The notes beneath the pieces were generated by a model. It saw nothing but the letters and a program-made list of their open reading frames with translations. It was not told the DNA's origin and ran no database searches. A DNA stretch of 64,000 bases from Microbotryum silenes-acaulis (taxonomy: Eukaryota > Basidiomycota > Microbotryomycetes > Microbotryales > Microbotryaceae): NCBI GenBank assembly GCA_003665825.1, contig QPFY01000002.1, positions 1,426,001 through 1,490,000 on the forward strand, in the 5' to 3' direction. Shown here one piece after another: positions 45,942-56,761 of this stretch (its first letter is position 1; every line of letters begins with the position of its first letter). Both the position numbers and the translations under genes were made by a program.

Positions 45942-46906
45942 TCATGCGGACCCGACGTGGGTATAAGCCTCACGCTGGCCTTTACAGAAAGAACACGCGT
46001 GTTCACGAACGCAGGATTGGACGCAACTCCTGACGTTATAGTTGGTGCAGGCTGCCGCCCGCGGCACAGCGCTGAGCGGAACCACCGAAGTTACGACTAC
46101 CACTGCAGGCGCAACCACTACAGGTTTGAGAGGAAGAATCGGCTTCCAATCCTCGCCCCCCAGCGTTGCCTCCTCCATGGCTTGAATGCCGCCACGCGCC
46201 TCGATGAGATCGTCCACCGGGCGCTCAATTCCCGGGCCCACGATGACTGGTGCTCGGCCGCGAGCTCAGCCCACTTCATGGCGATGTTGAGGGCAGCCGA
46301 GACGTGAGCCATGATCGACTGGTCGAAGGGTCCGAAAACCTTTATCTTCGAGACCTTGAATGCCGACCACCACAAAGAACGAACCGTCAAGTCGTATTTC
46401 CGCATGTACCAGTTCGAGTCACAGGTCCGCATCGCAACGGACTCGAAGTGGCGGTCAAACATCTCCGAAGGCGACTGTGCGCCTCCGACGATGATCGAGG
46501 CCGTCATCGGGTCGACCGCCTCCTTGATAAGGAACGTATAGGAATAGCGCGCGCCCTGCCATTGCCTGCATCCGCGCCTTGAAACCCACACCATAATCCA
46601 GACTCATCTTGACTTGTTGGTGTCGTAACAGACACGACATCGGAGGATCCTTGCGATCCTTCGCCCACTTGATCATTTCGGCAGATGCCGAACAAGGTCG
46701 CCGTCGTAAGTGGTACACGTCGTCGTGTCTAGTAGGGCGCCGGAGAGTTGCATCGGGGGCAATTGCGGGGCCACGCCCGCGGCGCCACCGATCGTTGCCG
46801 CCGGCGACTCTGTAGATGAGGGCGCGGCGTGGTCGTTGGTTGAGGTCGAAGCAGTCGTCATTACCGGTACCAATAGGGTCGAAAAGTTTCGCGAGTGTAG
46901 AGGCAA
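45942..46906 (-). pseudogene. Gag-like relic of the same retroelement
   Basis: The frame from about 46594 reads RKYDLTVRSLWWSAFKVSKI, AALNIAMKWAELAAEHQSSW and a terminal Cys/His segment (ACTNYNVRSCVQSCVREHAC, SFCKGQRE). This resembles the nucleocapsid-like end of DIRS-group gag proteins. The upstream part (STNDHAAPSSTESPAATIGG, PPMQLSGALLDTTTCTTYDG) is low complexity, in other frames, and broken by shifts. Order gag, repeat, RT, RNase H on the minus strand suggests one decayed element of about 2.7 kb. Confidence 0.5.
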
Positions 46907-46942
46907 TAAGCACTGCCGTTCGAGCGAAACGAATAAGGTACA

Positions 46943-46966
46943 CAGGGCTTCGCATTAGATCAGATA
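46943..46966 (+). repeat. Terminal inverted repeat of hAT copy B, left end
   Basis: 24-bp terminus identical to the copy A termini. It is preceded by AAGGTACA. Confidence 0.93.
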
Positions 46967-47492
46967 GATGCCTATCTATATCTACACCTCCTATAACTAT
47001 CGTTCATCTATCTATATGGCCATAGATCATAGATAGACAGATACGCTTGGACGTAACTACGCAGATATCTAAAGCATCTGCCAGGAATACACATTGAGGA
47101 GACAGGTTGTCCATGGTCAGAGGGGTTCAAGCATATTCAAGAAGCATATCCGCTTAAGTTTCCAAGATCTTATCAAGTCATTGGCTTGGCTCCGAACGGT
47201 GGCGGTGAGACAGAGGCCGCCCTCCTGGCTGCCCTCCCGGCTGCCCGTTGTGCCCTACTAGTTCGGTCGGCTTCTATCTCGGAAGCGAAGCAAAACATTG
47301 CCTATCTTTATCTTGAAGGCATGAGGCCTGAGACCTGAGCTCCTGAAAGGAAATGGGCAAATGAGCCAGAAGATTTTGGAGTCCGCATATTGCCACTGGT
47401 CGTCTGCCGGTTTCACTTCTCCCCTTTCTAGTACCTCCCCGTCTTCTCCCTCTCTAGCTCATAAATCCCCAAACTCCTCATCTTGCTACAAC

Positions 47493-50182
47493 ATGGCTAC
47501 TCCTACTACCGCAGAAGATCTTGTCGCCACTGTCTTCAGCACGGAGGCGGAAGCAAAAGTGTTCTACACCGAGCTTCGGTCTGCTGGCCCCGAAGACCGA
47601 TTGCAAGCGAGGTGCGCCGACGTTGCTCGGGCCTTCCTTTTCTCCCGGACCTCGGGAAAGTGGGATCATTTCGATGTCGTCGTGTTTCGATCGAATGGCA
47701 AATTGAAGATCCGAGCAACGTGCAAGACTCGTCCAGCCTCTCATTGCGAAACCGTTGACTTCCAGACCGCACACCAACACGGCGTATCGAACTGGAACAG
47801 GGGCATCAAACAATCCCTGGCATCCAGGGGGGAAGGGGCGAACACGGTTAGTTCGCTTGAAATAATGTTTGCAGGCTGTTACAGCAGGTCACTAAAGATT
47901 TTTCTGTCTTGTACTTTCAGAGCGTGCAACCATTGCTTTCTGCTGCAATCTTCGACAATGCGTTGTTCATGTTATCCATCGTTCTTCACGTTGCAATCTC
48001 GAAGGAAGCGTTCACCCACGTAGACCCCCAACTTCAAACCTGGCTCGCCTACTCCTATCACGTCGCCAATGTGAATGCTATCCTCGGTAGTCACGACACC
48101 GTCAAGAGGCTACTCGTTCATCTACATAGGGAGCTGTCGGTTCAATTCGGCGAATTTCTTGTCAAGCGAAATCGCGGGATTCATCTGGTTATCGATGGTT
48201 GGACCGCTCCCAACTGCATCAGTGTTCTCGGAGTCGTCGTAATGTATGAACAAGATGGCGTCGTTCATCGTCACACACTCAAGTTCATCGAGTCGAAAGG
48301 TCGCCACGGCGGGAAAGAGCTCGCAGCGTCGCTTCATGCCAAATGCGTCGAAGAGTTCAAGATCTCGCATCTCGTTCGAACCCTCGTGATGGACAACGCC
48401 TCGAACTGCAACAAGATGGCGGTGGAGTACAAGAACCTCAATGACTCGTGGTGGGGACCCGAGATGCGAGTTCGCTGCTTCGCCCACATTCTCCAGCTAG
48501 TGATGGGCGCACTTTACGCTGCCTTTTCCATGGCCCCTGCTCGTCCGCCTACTCCTCGGGCGCGCAAGAACACGACTGGCATGCATATATCTGCTTTCGA
48601 CGGTCATCCCAACGTCGAAGATGATTCGGATGCTGAAGATCAGAGGATCGACGACGAGATTGCTCAAGCTCTGTCCATTGCGACTGCCTCTGGTGACTAC
48701 GACATTTCAGCATTCGAATTTACGGTGAACAATCATTCGAAGACTTGCTTGAGAGAGGCTTTGGATTTGGGCGAGTCGGTCGGCATCAAGATTCAACCCA
48801 TCCTTCGACGAAAATGCATGACCATCATTCCTACGATCGCCGATTTTGCACAACACGTTTCGGGACTGAGAGTCAAATCCTCCGACAAACACAGATGGCA
48901 GCAGTCGGTCGTTGCCACCGCCAAGGACCGACCCGATTCCAAGGCGACGGAGCTTTCCCGCAAAAACGAGACGCGTTGGAACTCTATTCACCTCTGCCTT
49001 CAGAGCCATGTTCTGTTCTCGAGTGCCATCGACTACTATATGGCGCGCGACGACACACCCTCGAACATCGTGGACAAATTCGCCCTTCCTGATGACGCAC
49101 TTGATATCGTTAAAGAGCTCCTTGACATTGGCGAATACCTCAAGACCCTGACGATTCAGTTCCAAGATGCAACGCCTCGCACTTGGGATGTCATCGCCGA
49201 GTTCGAACGAGTTGAAGGCATGCTTGACAACAAGGCTCAAACCGCTTCTCCCATGGTGCGCATCGCAGCCAAGTCCGCTTTGATTGTTCTGGGCAACTAC
49301 TACTCGAAGGTTGGCGACGATTCGATTGCTGCATTTGGGTCGATGTTCTTTCATCCTCGTCATCATCTGCGATTCTTTCAGCGACCTGGAACTGCTTGGG
49401 CCGAAACAGATATCAATGAGAAGCAGAAGAAGCTCCATGAAATCTACAAGAAGGTGTACCTTCCTCTCTATGAGGACATCCCCGAAGCTGGTCCTCCGTC
49501 CCCGATTGATTCCGATGCTTGCTCCGACCACGATTTGTATGGTGATGAAGGAGGTGACACACAAGGCTCTCACAACTACTATGAGCCAGATGCCTTCCTC
49601 CAGTACTGGGCTAGGGGATGCGTCAGACTGAACAAGAACGACGCCTACAAGGGGTGCCCTATCAAGTATTGGGTGACACAACGTGCGATTCCAGGGCAGA
49701 AGGCTCTTGCCGAGATGGCAATTGACTTCATCACAATTCCACCAACTGCGTGCGATGCGGAACGCGCTTTCTCCACCGGCCGCCGGACGATCAACTATAT
49801 GCAGCACAGCACCTCCGCCGAAGTTCTGAACGCCAAGATGTGTCTCGGTAGCTGGGCTAACCCGACCGCTCCTATCTTCGGGGGCACCCCCGAGGGCTTT
49901 GCTCGTCATGCCCGACCCATCATCGCAAGTGAGTTCAAATGAGAGGAGTCATGCTAGCCCCAGCTACTTGCAGCGACTGAGGACCCAATAATCTTTCTTG
50001 CAGGCAAGCTCCGTGCTCCATCGAAGCGTGTCGTGGCAAAGAAGAGTTCTTCGGCAGTCCACAAAGCGAATAAGCGGCAGCGCCACAACGTCACTGGAGA
50101 ATCCTCGCGATCGACCTCGCTCTCGCAAAATTCGCCGATTGAGGAGCTGGAACTCTCAGACACGGACGAAGAATCGTCTTGA
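47493..50182 (+). CDS. hAT transposase (copy B), intact
   Basis: Same three-exon gene as in copy A: 47493-47846, 47921-49928 and 50004-50182, giving 846 residues. Introns are 74 and 75 nt with GTTAGT...CAG and GTGAGT...CAG borders. Catalytic and dimerisation motifs are as described for copy A. There are no differences in the coding sequence visible by eye, so both copies should encode the same enzyme. Confidence 0.9.
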
Positions 50183-50644
50183 GCGCTACCCAAGTATGCC
50201 ACAGAGTAAATCTTCGTTTCTCCCATGTACATAATAAACCCTCAACAACATATTTTCTCTCTGTTTCTCTGTTTCTGCCCCTTCATAGATTTTTCAACCG
50301 AGTCCTCTAGCTTTCCCTCATTTGCACTTGCTCTCCGTCGTCTGTCAATAGAATACAAGGCACGGCTGCCATTCTGCCACTTCGTCGAGTTTTTCTGGCG
50401 GCAGCTGGAGAGATCTTGTCATGGCTGCAAAGGCCTTTTGTGTCGAGGACAAGGGAACAAGGGTCCGCCCTGTCATATCTATACACGCACATCTATGCAT
50501 GCCTCCACACATCTAGTCATCATCTATCAAGTGGCGTTTATCTACGTAGATATCTTTCATCTATCTGTTCTGCTGTAGATGACAGATCTATAGATAGCCC
50601 GCAAAAAGGCAAAATTATAGATAGATAAAAGATATCTACGCGCA

Positions 50645-50668
50645 TATCTGATCTAATGCGAAGCCCTG
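50645..50668 (-). repeat. Terminal inverted repeat of hAT copy B, right end
   Basis: 24-bp terminus, reverse complement of 46943-46966. It is followed directly by CTTGAGAC. Confidence 0.93.
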
Positions 50669-50915
50669 CTTGAGACCTTTGAGCGGGGGGGCGAAGGCTG
50701 CGTTTGCCGTCGAAGCGCAGCTGTTGCCCACGCTAATAGCCAACGCGAGGCCTAAGACTGGCCGAGGCGCGTGTTTGCGCGCTCAGTGCTGCTTAGTACT
50801 GCGCTCAGTACTCGGTACTCAGTACTCAGTGCCGCGCTCCGCGTCAGTCCGCGTCCAGTCGAAGCTCCCGTCCTGGTTCTCTACTCTCCGCCTCAAAAGC
50901 TCCATTACATCCGCC

Positions 50916-53028
50916 ATGGCACCTTTCAAAGGAGAACTCAAGGCGCTCATTCTGGTCGGGTAAGTGCAGTTGCCTCCTCCGTTTGTGGGCTCCCACGTCG
51001 CTCGCCGTCATCCGGCGTAGTCGTGGTCGCGTTCAGTTCCGCCATCGTTCGCCGTCGACCCGTACGACCCAAGCTCGCTGGCTTGATTCGTTGCTTGGCG
51101 AAGGATCTAGCTCGACCGTAATCACTACACCATTCGTCGGGACACAAAAGCTGCTTTCAAAGTGCTCCTCGCGTCGCTCTCGTCTCTTCGATTCCGATTG
51201 ATCGGCTACCATCTGGTCTCGCATCGACCATCCGAGGCGCCCCGCTGTCTCGTCTCGGTGAATTCTGCTCCTTCGCAGACTCAGACTGACCTCTACAACC
51301 CTCTACCTTTGCAATCCACAGTGGCTTCGGCACACGACTGCGTCCCTTGACGCTCACCTTGCCCAAGCCGCTCGTGCCTTTTGCCAACCAAGCCATGATG
51401 TGAGCTACCGCCTTGATTCTTTACCCTGTCATGTCCCTTCACTTTGGCTGATGATACCTCTTCTCGTCCAACCAGCATCCACCACATCTCGGCACTCGCA
51501 GCGGCTGGCGTCAAGCATATCGTTCTGGCCGTCAACTAGTACGTTTCGGCGCCGCCCTTGCACGCGACGCGACGGGACAAGCGCACGTTCGACCCCCTCG
51601 AGTCGCGCCACACATCATGCTCGCGTTCAACCGATCTGCATTTGCCAAAGAGACGAAGAAAGTTAACTCATCCTGGGAATTGTTTGTCTTTGTGCGCAGC
51701 CGACCCGAAGTCATGTCGGCTTTCTTGGCCAAGGTCGAAAAGGACTTTGACGTTAAGGTGCGTGCGTAATCGAGAATTTCAACTCTGAAGTGCGCCGCTT
51801 TCGCCGAGGAAGGAGAGCTAACCACAAAGTTGCGTGCCGCTGCAACAGATCACCTTCTCGATTGAGAACGAGCCTCTCGGAACAGGTAACATCACCTGTG
51901 CTCTCACTTGGTGAAGACCTCGGTCCTGACGAACCCCTTGCCTCCATCTTCTCAAATACAGGGGGACCGCTTGCTTTGGCCCGAGACGTGCTCGCCAAGG
52001 ACGACGCACCCTTCTTCGTGCTCAACAGCGACGTGACGTGCCAGTTTGCGTTCCAGAGCCTGCTCGACTTCCATCTCAACCACGGCGGCGAAGGCACGAT
52101 CCTCGTCACAAAGGTCGAGGAACCGTCCAAGTACGGTGTCGTATTGACCCACCCTGGAGAATCAACGATCGAGCGCTTCGTCGAGAAGCCCAAGGAGTTC
52201 GTCGGGAACCGTATCAACGCCGGTATCTACATCTTCAACCCCGCCATCCTCGAGAGGATCGAGGTCAAGCCGACTTCGATCGAGAGTGAAATCTTTCCCG
52301 CCATGGCCGCCGATCGTGAGCTGCATTGCATGGACCTCGAGGGGTTCTGGATGGATATTGGACAGCCCAAAGGTACGATCCCATCGAGACAGTCGTACTT
52401 CCTCGTCCGCTGGTCCTGATCGGCTCTCTTTTTGACCTGACCATCGCAGACTTCCTCTCGGGCACATGTCTCTACCTGACGCACCTGAGCCGAACAAACT
52501 CGCCGCAATTGACCTACCCGTCGCAACAACCCTACATCGTGTCTGGTAACGTCCTCATCGATCCATCAGCCACGATCAACCCGACCGCTTCGATCGGCCC
52601 CAACGTCGTCATCGGTCCCGGTGTCGTCGTCGGCAAAGGTGTTCGTCTTCAGCGCTGCGTCATCATGGAAAACACGAGGTCCGTCCATTGCACAAGTGCG
52701 CAAAGCGAAGAGTGGAGAACTGACTCTTTTCGTATCGTCGGCGTTGGGATAGGATCAAGGACCATGCTTGGATCCAATCCAGTATCGTTGGGTGGAACTC
52801 CACGATCGGACGATGGGCGCGTCTTGAGAACACGACCGTTTTGGGTGACGATGTCCAAGTCGGTGAGGAGGTTTACATCAATGGCGCGAGCGTCTTGCCC
52901 CACAAGAGCATCAAGTGAGTCACACCTTCCTGTGGGCCTGGCTGGACATTGTCGTCCTTTTCTTTTGCTGATGAGATGCTTCTGATTGCATTAGGGCCAA
53001 CATTGTCGAGCCTTCGATTGTCATGTGA
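50916..53028 (+). CDS. MPG1: GDP-mannose pyrophosphorylase (mannose-1-phosphate guanylyltransferase)
   Basis: Cytosolic enzyme that makes GDP-mannose from GTP and mannose-1-phosphate for glycosylation and cell-wall mannan (yeast PSA1/VIG9; animal GMPPB). Nine exons (50916-50959, 51322-51399, 51476-51538, 51700-51757, 51849-51885, 51962-52372, 52450-52678, 52753-52914, 52995-53028) give 371 residues in one frame, the usual length. The nucleotide-binding signature [20 protein letters not shown] is split by the first intron. Further motifs are [20 protein letters not shown], [10 protein letters not shown] (catalytic Asp), [19 protein letters not shown] and [14 protein letters not shown] left-handed beta-helix tail ([16 protein letters not shown]) ends with [14 protein letters not shown]. 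It begins 248 bp past hAT copy B, so its promoter region abuts the transposon. Confidence 0.95.
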
Positions 53029-53314
53029 ACACCGAGGAAGGTGCTCTAGAGGGTTAATTTCGTTTCTTCCTTTCCGCAAAGAAGCAACTTTTATGCTTGA
53101 TCTCTCTTCTCCCCTTCTCTTGTAGCGTGGAATGAAAGACCTTAGCAGGGCAAAGAACAATGCCCCGCGTCCCCGCACCTCTTGGACCCAGCGACCTGCG
53201 CCTCCGCGTACAGATGAGTTTCTTGAGGAATTGCAACACTATAGAGAACAAGTCATCGCATCCTCCCATCTTCCTTATATCCTAAACAATATGCAAAAAG
53301 CCCCTTTTCGTTCC

Positions 53315-55179
53315 TCAAAGCTTGGACTTGATCAAGTAACCCTGGTTCTTCTGAATCGTCTCGACCGCCTCCTTGATCATCTCCTCCATGATACTCTTCG
53401 CGGGTCTAACGTCCTTGATCACGGCGGCGACAGCGCCCATTAAATGAGGCCTGTTCTCGACGTCCTCCATTCCGACGGGGATCTTGCCAGCGGCAAGAAG
53501 TTTCTTTTGCTCTTCGACCTTCTCCGTTTCCCATTTCATGACGAACGGGGTCTTACGAATGCGCAAAGGGCGACCGGTGTAGATGAGCGAACGGATTGTG
53601 TCGTTGTGGTCGGCGGTGAGGACCGCTTCTTGGTGGGCTTTCGAGGCACCGGCCTGTACCGAGGACCGAGGAAAGGGTGGAGGGGGGGGGGGGGGAGAAA
53701 GAAAAGAGCGGACTTTGGTCAGGATCGCGGTTCACAAGCTCGAAGGACGAGTCGATGGACGCGTACCTCCTCAGCGCAGACGAAGCGAGTTCCAACCCAA
53801 ACCCCGACAGCGCCGAAGGAAAGCGCGGCGGCGAGCGAGCGACCGTTGTAGATACCACCGGCGGCGACGACGGGCACTTGCTTGCCCGTCAGAGGTGACT
53901 TGCGCCCCTTGACGATGTCGACGCAGGCGGGCTGGAGCAAGGGAGGGGTTAGAATCAGTGACCGTTCTCGAGCCGAGCTAGGCAGAGACTCTTTGTGAAC
54001 TTACGATGAGGATCGAGGTCGGGACATCGCCGGTGTGTCCACCACCCTCACCACCCTGGGCGATGATGACGTCGGCGCCGGTTTCGAGCGCCTTGAGGCA
54101 ATGCTTAGGGGCTCCGACCTGAGTTCCGAAATGAAAACACTCCAAAATCAGCGCGCGTCACAATCTTCTTAAATTCTAGAAACAGTAAACTTACCATGTT
54201 GGCGCACACGATACCGGCCTTGTGCAACTTGTCGACGACGTCCTTGGGGGGAACACCGACGGCGCAGACGAAGAGGGCGGCCTTCTCCTCGATGATGATG
54301 TCGACCAACTCGTGCAACTTGCCACCGGTGTAATCCTTGTTGGTCTTGCGGGCACTACCACCGACCTGAGACATAAAAGAGCGAGTTTCATAAGTCAGCA
54401 GTGAGACTTTACGCAGCTCCTGAGCGCGACTTCGGCTTCGGCTGAACTTACTTGAGGCAATAAGAGATCGATACCGAACGGCGCGCTCTTGTCGTTGAGG
54501 TACTCCTTCAGCTCGTGGATCTGATCACGCAAGAACTTGGGCGTGTAACCGACACCACCGATGACACTGGACGTTCGAAAGCGAGGGGGATTGGGTGGGG
54601 TGGGGTGGGGTGGGGAGGAAGAGGTTTCAGGTGAAGAAGGGGTTAGGGATGAGGTTGTCGGAGGGACGTCGGGTGTGAGGACTACTCACCCGATTCCACC
54701 GGCGTTGGTCACGGCAGCGGCGAGTTCAGGACCGGCAGCGACGTTCCTGTGTTCATCATCATCAAAGCGAGCGCATGTGCCTCATCAGTGTGACCGTTCT
54801 TGGTGCTGAAACCAGCTCAGTTCCGGGGGCCGAGCGTGGCCGCGATCAAGATCCCTGAGGTTCCCAAGTTCGTTTTGATGTTACTCACATGCCAGCAAGC
54901 ATGATGGGGTGCCTATGAACACGAAGACAGCCATAGTTAGTACAGGTGATCAATCCAAGACCATCCCGGCTTCGATCTTGAAGGCCGGTTGGCCACTTCG
55001 ACCTCCTTTGAGATGCGGGGGAAACGCCCCCACCGGCCTTTGTACGGCCCGGCGGGAAGAACGATCGCGGTGTCCACGGCTTCCCCGGCGACGGCGTGCA
55101 GCAAAACGTCTGCACTCGTAGAAAGAACAACTACTCACTTGATCTTGAACAGATCGGTGAGGGGAGTTTGGAGGGACAT
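53315..55179 (-). CDS. Nitronate monooxygenase (2-nitropropane dioxygenase family)
   Basis: FMN-dependent TIM-barrel enzyme that oxidises alkyl nitronates such as propionate-3-nitronate. The first exon reads MSLQTPLTDLFKIK, then HPIMLAGM, ELAAAVTNAGGIGVIGGVGY and PFGIDLLLPQVGGSARKTN. The glycine-rich FMN segment is GADVIIAQGGEGGGHTGDVP, with the catalytic His in GGHTG. PVVAAGGIYNGRSLAAALSF and GVWVGTRFVCAEE (phosphate-binding) follow. The C-terminus is QKNQGYLIKSKL-stop. About eight exons are separated by short introns; one intron contains a long G-run near 53683. The gene is convergent with MPG1, with 286 bp between stops. Confidence 0.9.
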
Positions 55180-55543
55180 GATGGGATGCGAGTATTCAAG
55201 GTGGGAAGTTGAGGGGTGTCGGTGATGGGGCTTCTTCCGTTGAATGTGGAGGAGGGGTGAATGAGAAAGGTCGGTCGGTCGAGAGAAGCTCACAGGTATG
55301 GGCCACCGTTTGGGCAACAAATGGATCTGCGCGCGCGGGGCCTGTGCGCGCTGAGAAATGTGGATATGCGCGCTCGCGCCTCGTCTAGCCCTTGTCTCCG
55401 GTCGTTCATGCACATACGCGACTAACGCGAGCTCATGCGGCCGCCTTCTTCCACACACACACACCGCCCCTACGTCAACCTTGTTCAGTCATTCCCCGCT
55501 TTCATAACGACTTTGTTTCACTCAACAGCCTTCAATTGCCATC
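55180..55543. promoter_or_regulatory. Divergent region between nitronate monooxygenase and an orphan exon
   Basis: 364 bp separating the monooxygenase start from an ATG-led exon on the plus strand. The plus-strand side ends in a C/T-rich, CAACAGCC leader typical of a fungal start region. No operator recognised. Confidence 0.35.
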
Positions 55544-55617
55544 ATGAGAAAGTTAGATGGCATCATTCCGACTTGGGAGAGGGACTTGGCCGCCAAGGGT
55601 GCAGGACCAGGACCCAG
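55544..55617 (+). other. Orphan first exon (truncated gene?)
   Basis: ATG-led frame of 24 codons plus two bases (starts MRKLDGIIPTWERDLA, then KGAGPGP) followed by a consensus GTACGT donor. A promoter-like leader lies upstream. No continuation could be found: the DNA to the right is repeats. It looks like the 5' exon of a gene whose remainder was lost or displaced by repeat insertion. No family was recognised. Confidence 0.35.
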
Positions 55618-56349
55618 GTACGTTGCAAGCTGGGAGCTCTTTGAGCCCTCCTAATTCAGGCTGGATCAGATGCAGAGATTCTTCCAGTGCTGATGTTTGA
55701 TATACGATTCTGCTGCTGCATACCAAGACTCTTGGCCGGGAGCACCGGCGCAGGACTTGTCGGCCCACCCCGACAAATAATTATCTGGAACAAGCCCTAC
55801 TAGTTCTCTGGAACTCAATGGAGCCCGAGTGCCCAGCCCTGAGCCTCGAACGCTTTCAACAGCCACACCACCAACCCAATACACCATAGCAATGTCACTA
55901 TTTGCAAATACATAAAGGTTAGCAATCGGAGCAAACGCCCTCCTGCCATGAAAATGAATTCCACACCGCGGAGTAAAAAGGCAAACCTCCTCCGAGTGGT
56001 GTCGGTTCCCGCGCGAGTAGAAAAAGCCGCGAGTGTGTGAGCGTTTCCGGTCGCGCGCATCTGCAATTCTGCGAGCGTGAGAACTGTTTTGGGAGCGCGT
56101 GTAAGCAGCTTCCGAGGCGTGCAAATCGTAAAAAGCGGGAAGTGCGGGGTACGGAATTTAGCTATGAAAATTGAATAAATCAAGATCATTTTTTCGATTT
56201 TATTTTTATCCCTGAAGCTCGTTAGAGCTGAAGGTTTCGTTTCGAAAAATGGGGGGGGGGGGGTCCCAGCCTCGAAAATGATGCTATTCTGAGATTTTAT
56301 TGGACGAAATGGCCGAAATACCCCGCACGCGCGTGGCTGTTGAAGCTCC

Positions 56350-56428
56350 AATAGGAGAGCCCAATTTCAGCGCCCATCGGTTCGAACGCAATAGAGGAGC
56401 CCGATTTCAGCGCCGATCGGTTTGAACA
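56350..56428. repeat. 40-bp tandem repeat, two units
   Basis: Units starting CAATAGGAGAGCCCAATTTC (56350) and CAATAGAGGAGCCCGATTTC (56390) continue into CAGCGCC(C/G)ATCGGTT with few differences. Confidence 0.75.
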
Positions 56429-56744
56429 ATGCTCCCCCGGATAGGAGGACCCCGGCTAAGCGCGCCGATCATTAATTCTCAATGGCCAGTGGCCACCAAC
56501 CCGGTTGCTAACCTGCCGAGTCGGCGCACTCAGCGCACAGTTTGGGCGTCATCAGCCTCCCCGAGTCCCCGCGCCAGAGCGCACTACTAGCGCAGACAAG
56601 CGCAAGCTAGCGCCTGCTAGCGCACTCAGGCTGGCCTCCGTTGGCAAGTTGCCACCGCCCGGCCCTCTCCTTTCCGTCTCTCTGTACTGCCTTGTTCTAA
56701 CTTGGACCGAGTTTCCTCGCATCTCTAAGACAGGCTATCACCGT

Positions 56745-56761
56745 GTGGGTTCAAGTCCCAC
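56745..56761 (+). other. tRNA T-arm/B-box-like hairpin
   Basis: GTGGG-TTCAAGT-CCCAC is a perfect T-arm and close to a Pol III B box. No matching acceptor or D-arm was found upstream, so at most this is the 3' part of a tRNA or a tRNA-derived repeat. Confidence 0.3.

Larger units (their letters stand above)
46943..50668 (+). mobile_element. hAT DNA transposon, copy B (full length)
   Basis: 3,726 bp, the same length as copy A and its inverse. Termini begin CAGGGCTTCGCATTAGATCA, and subterminal TATCTA/AGATAGAT repeats match copy A. All encoded frames are unchanged between copies; the one difference found is a G for A near the transposase 3' terminus (50641, opposite 31679). The left flank is AAGGTACA and the right flank CTTGAGAC, which do not match each other but match the flanks of copy A after inversion. 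Confidence 0.93.
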
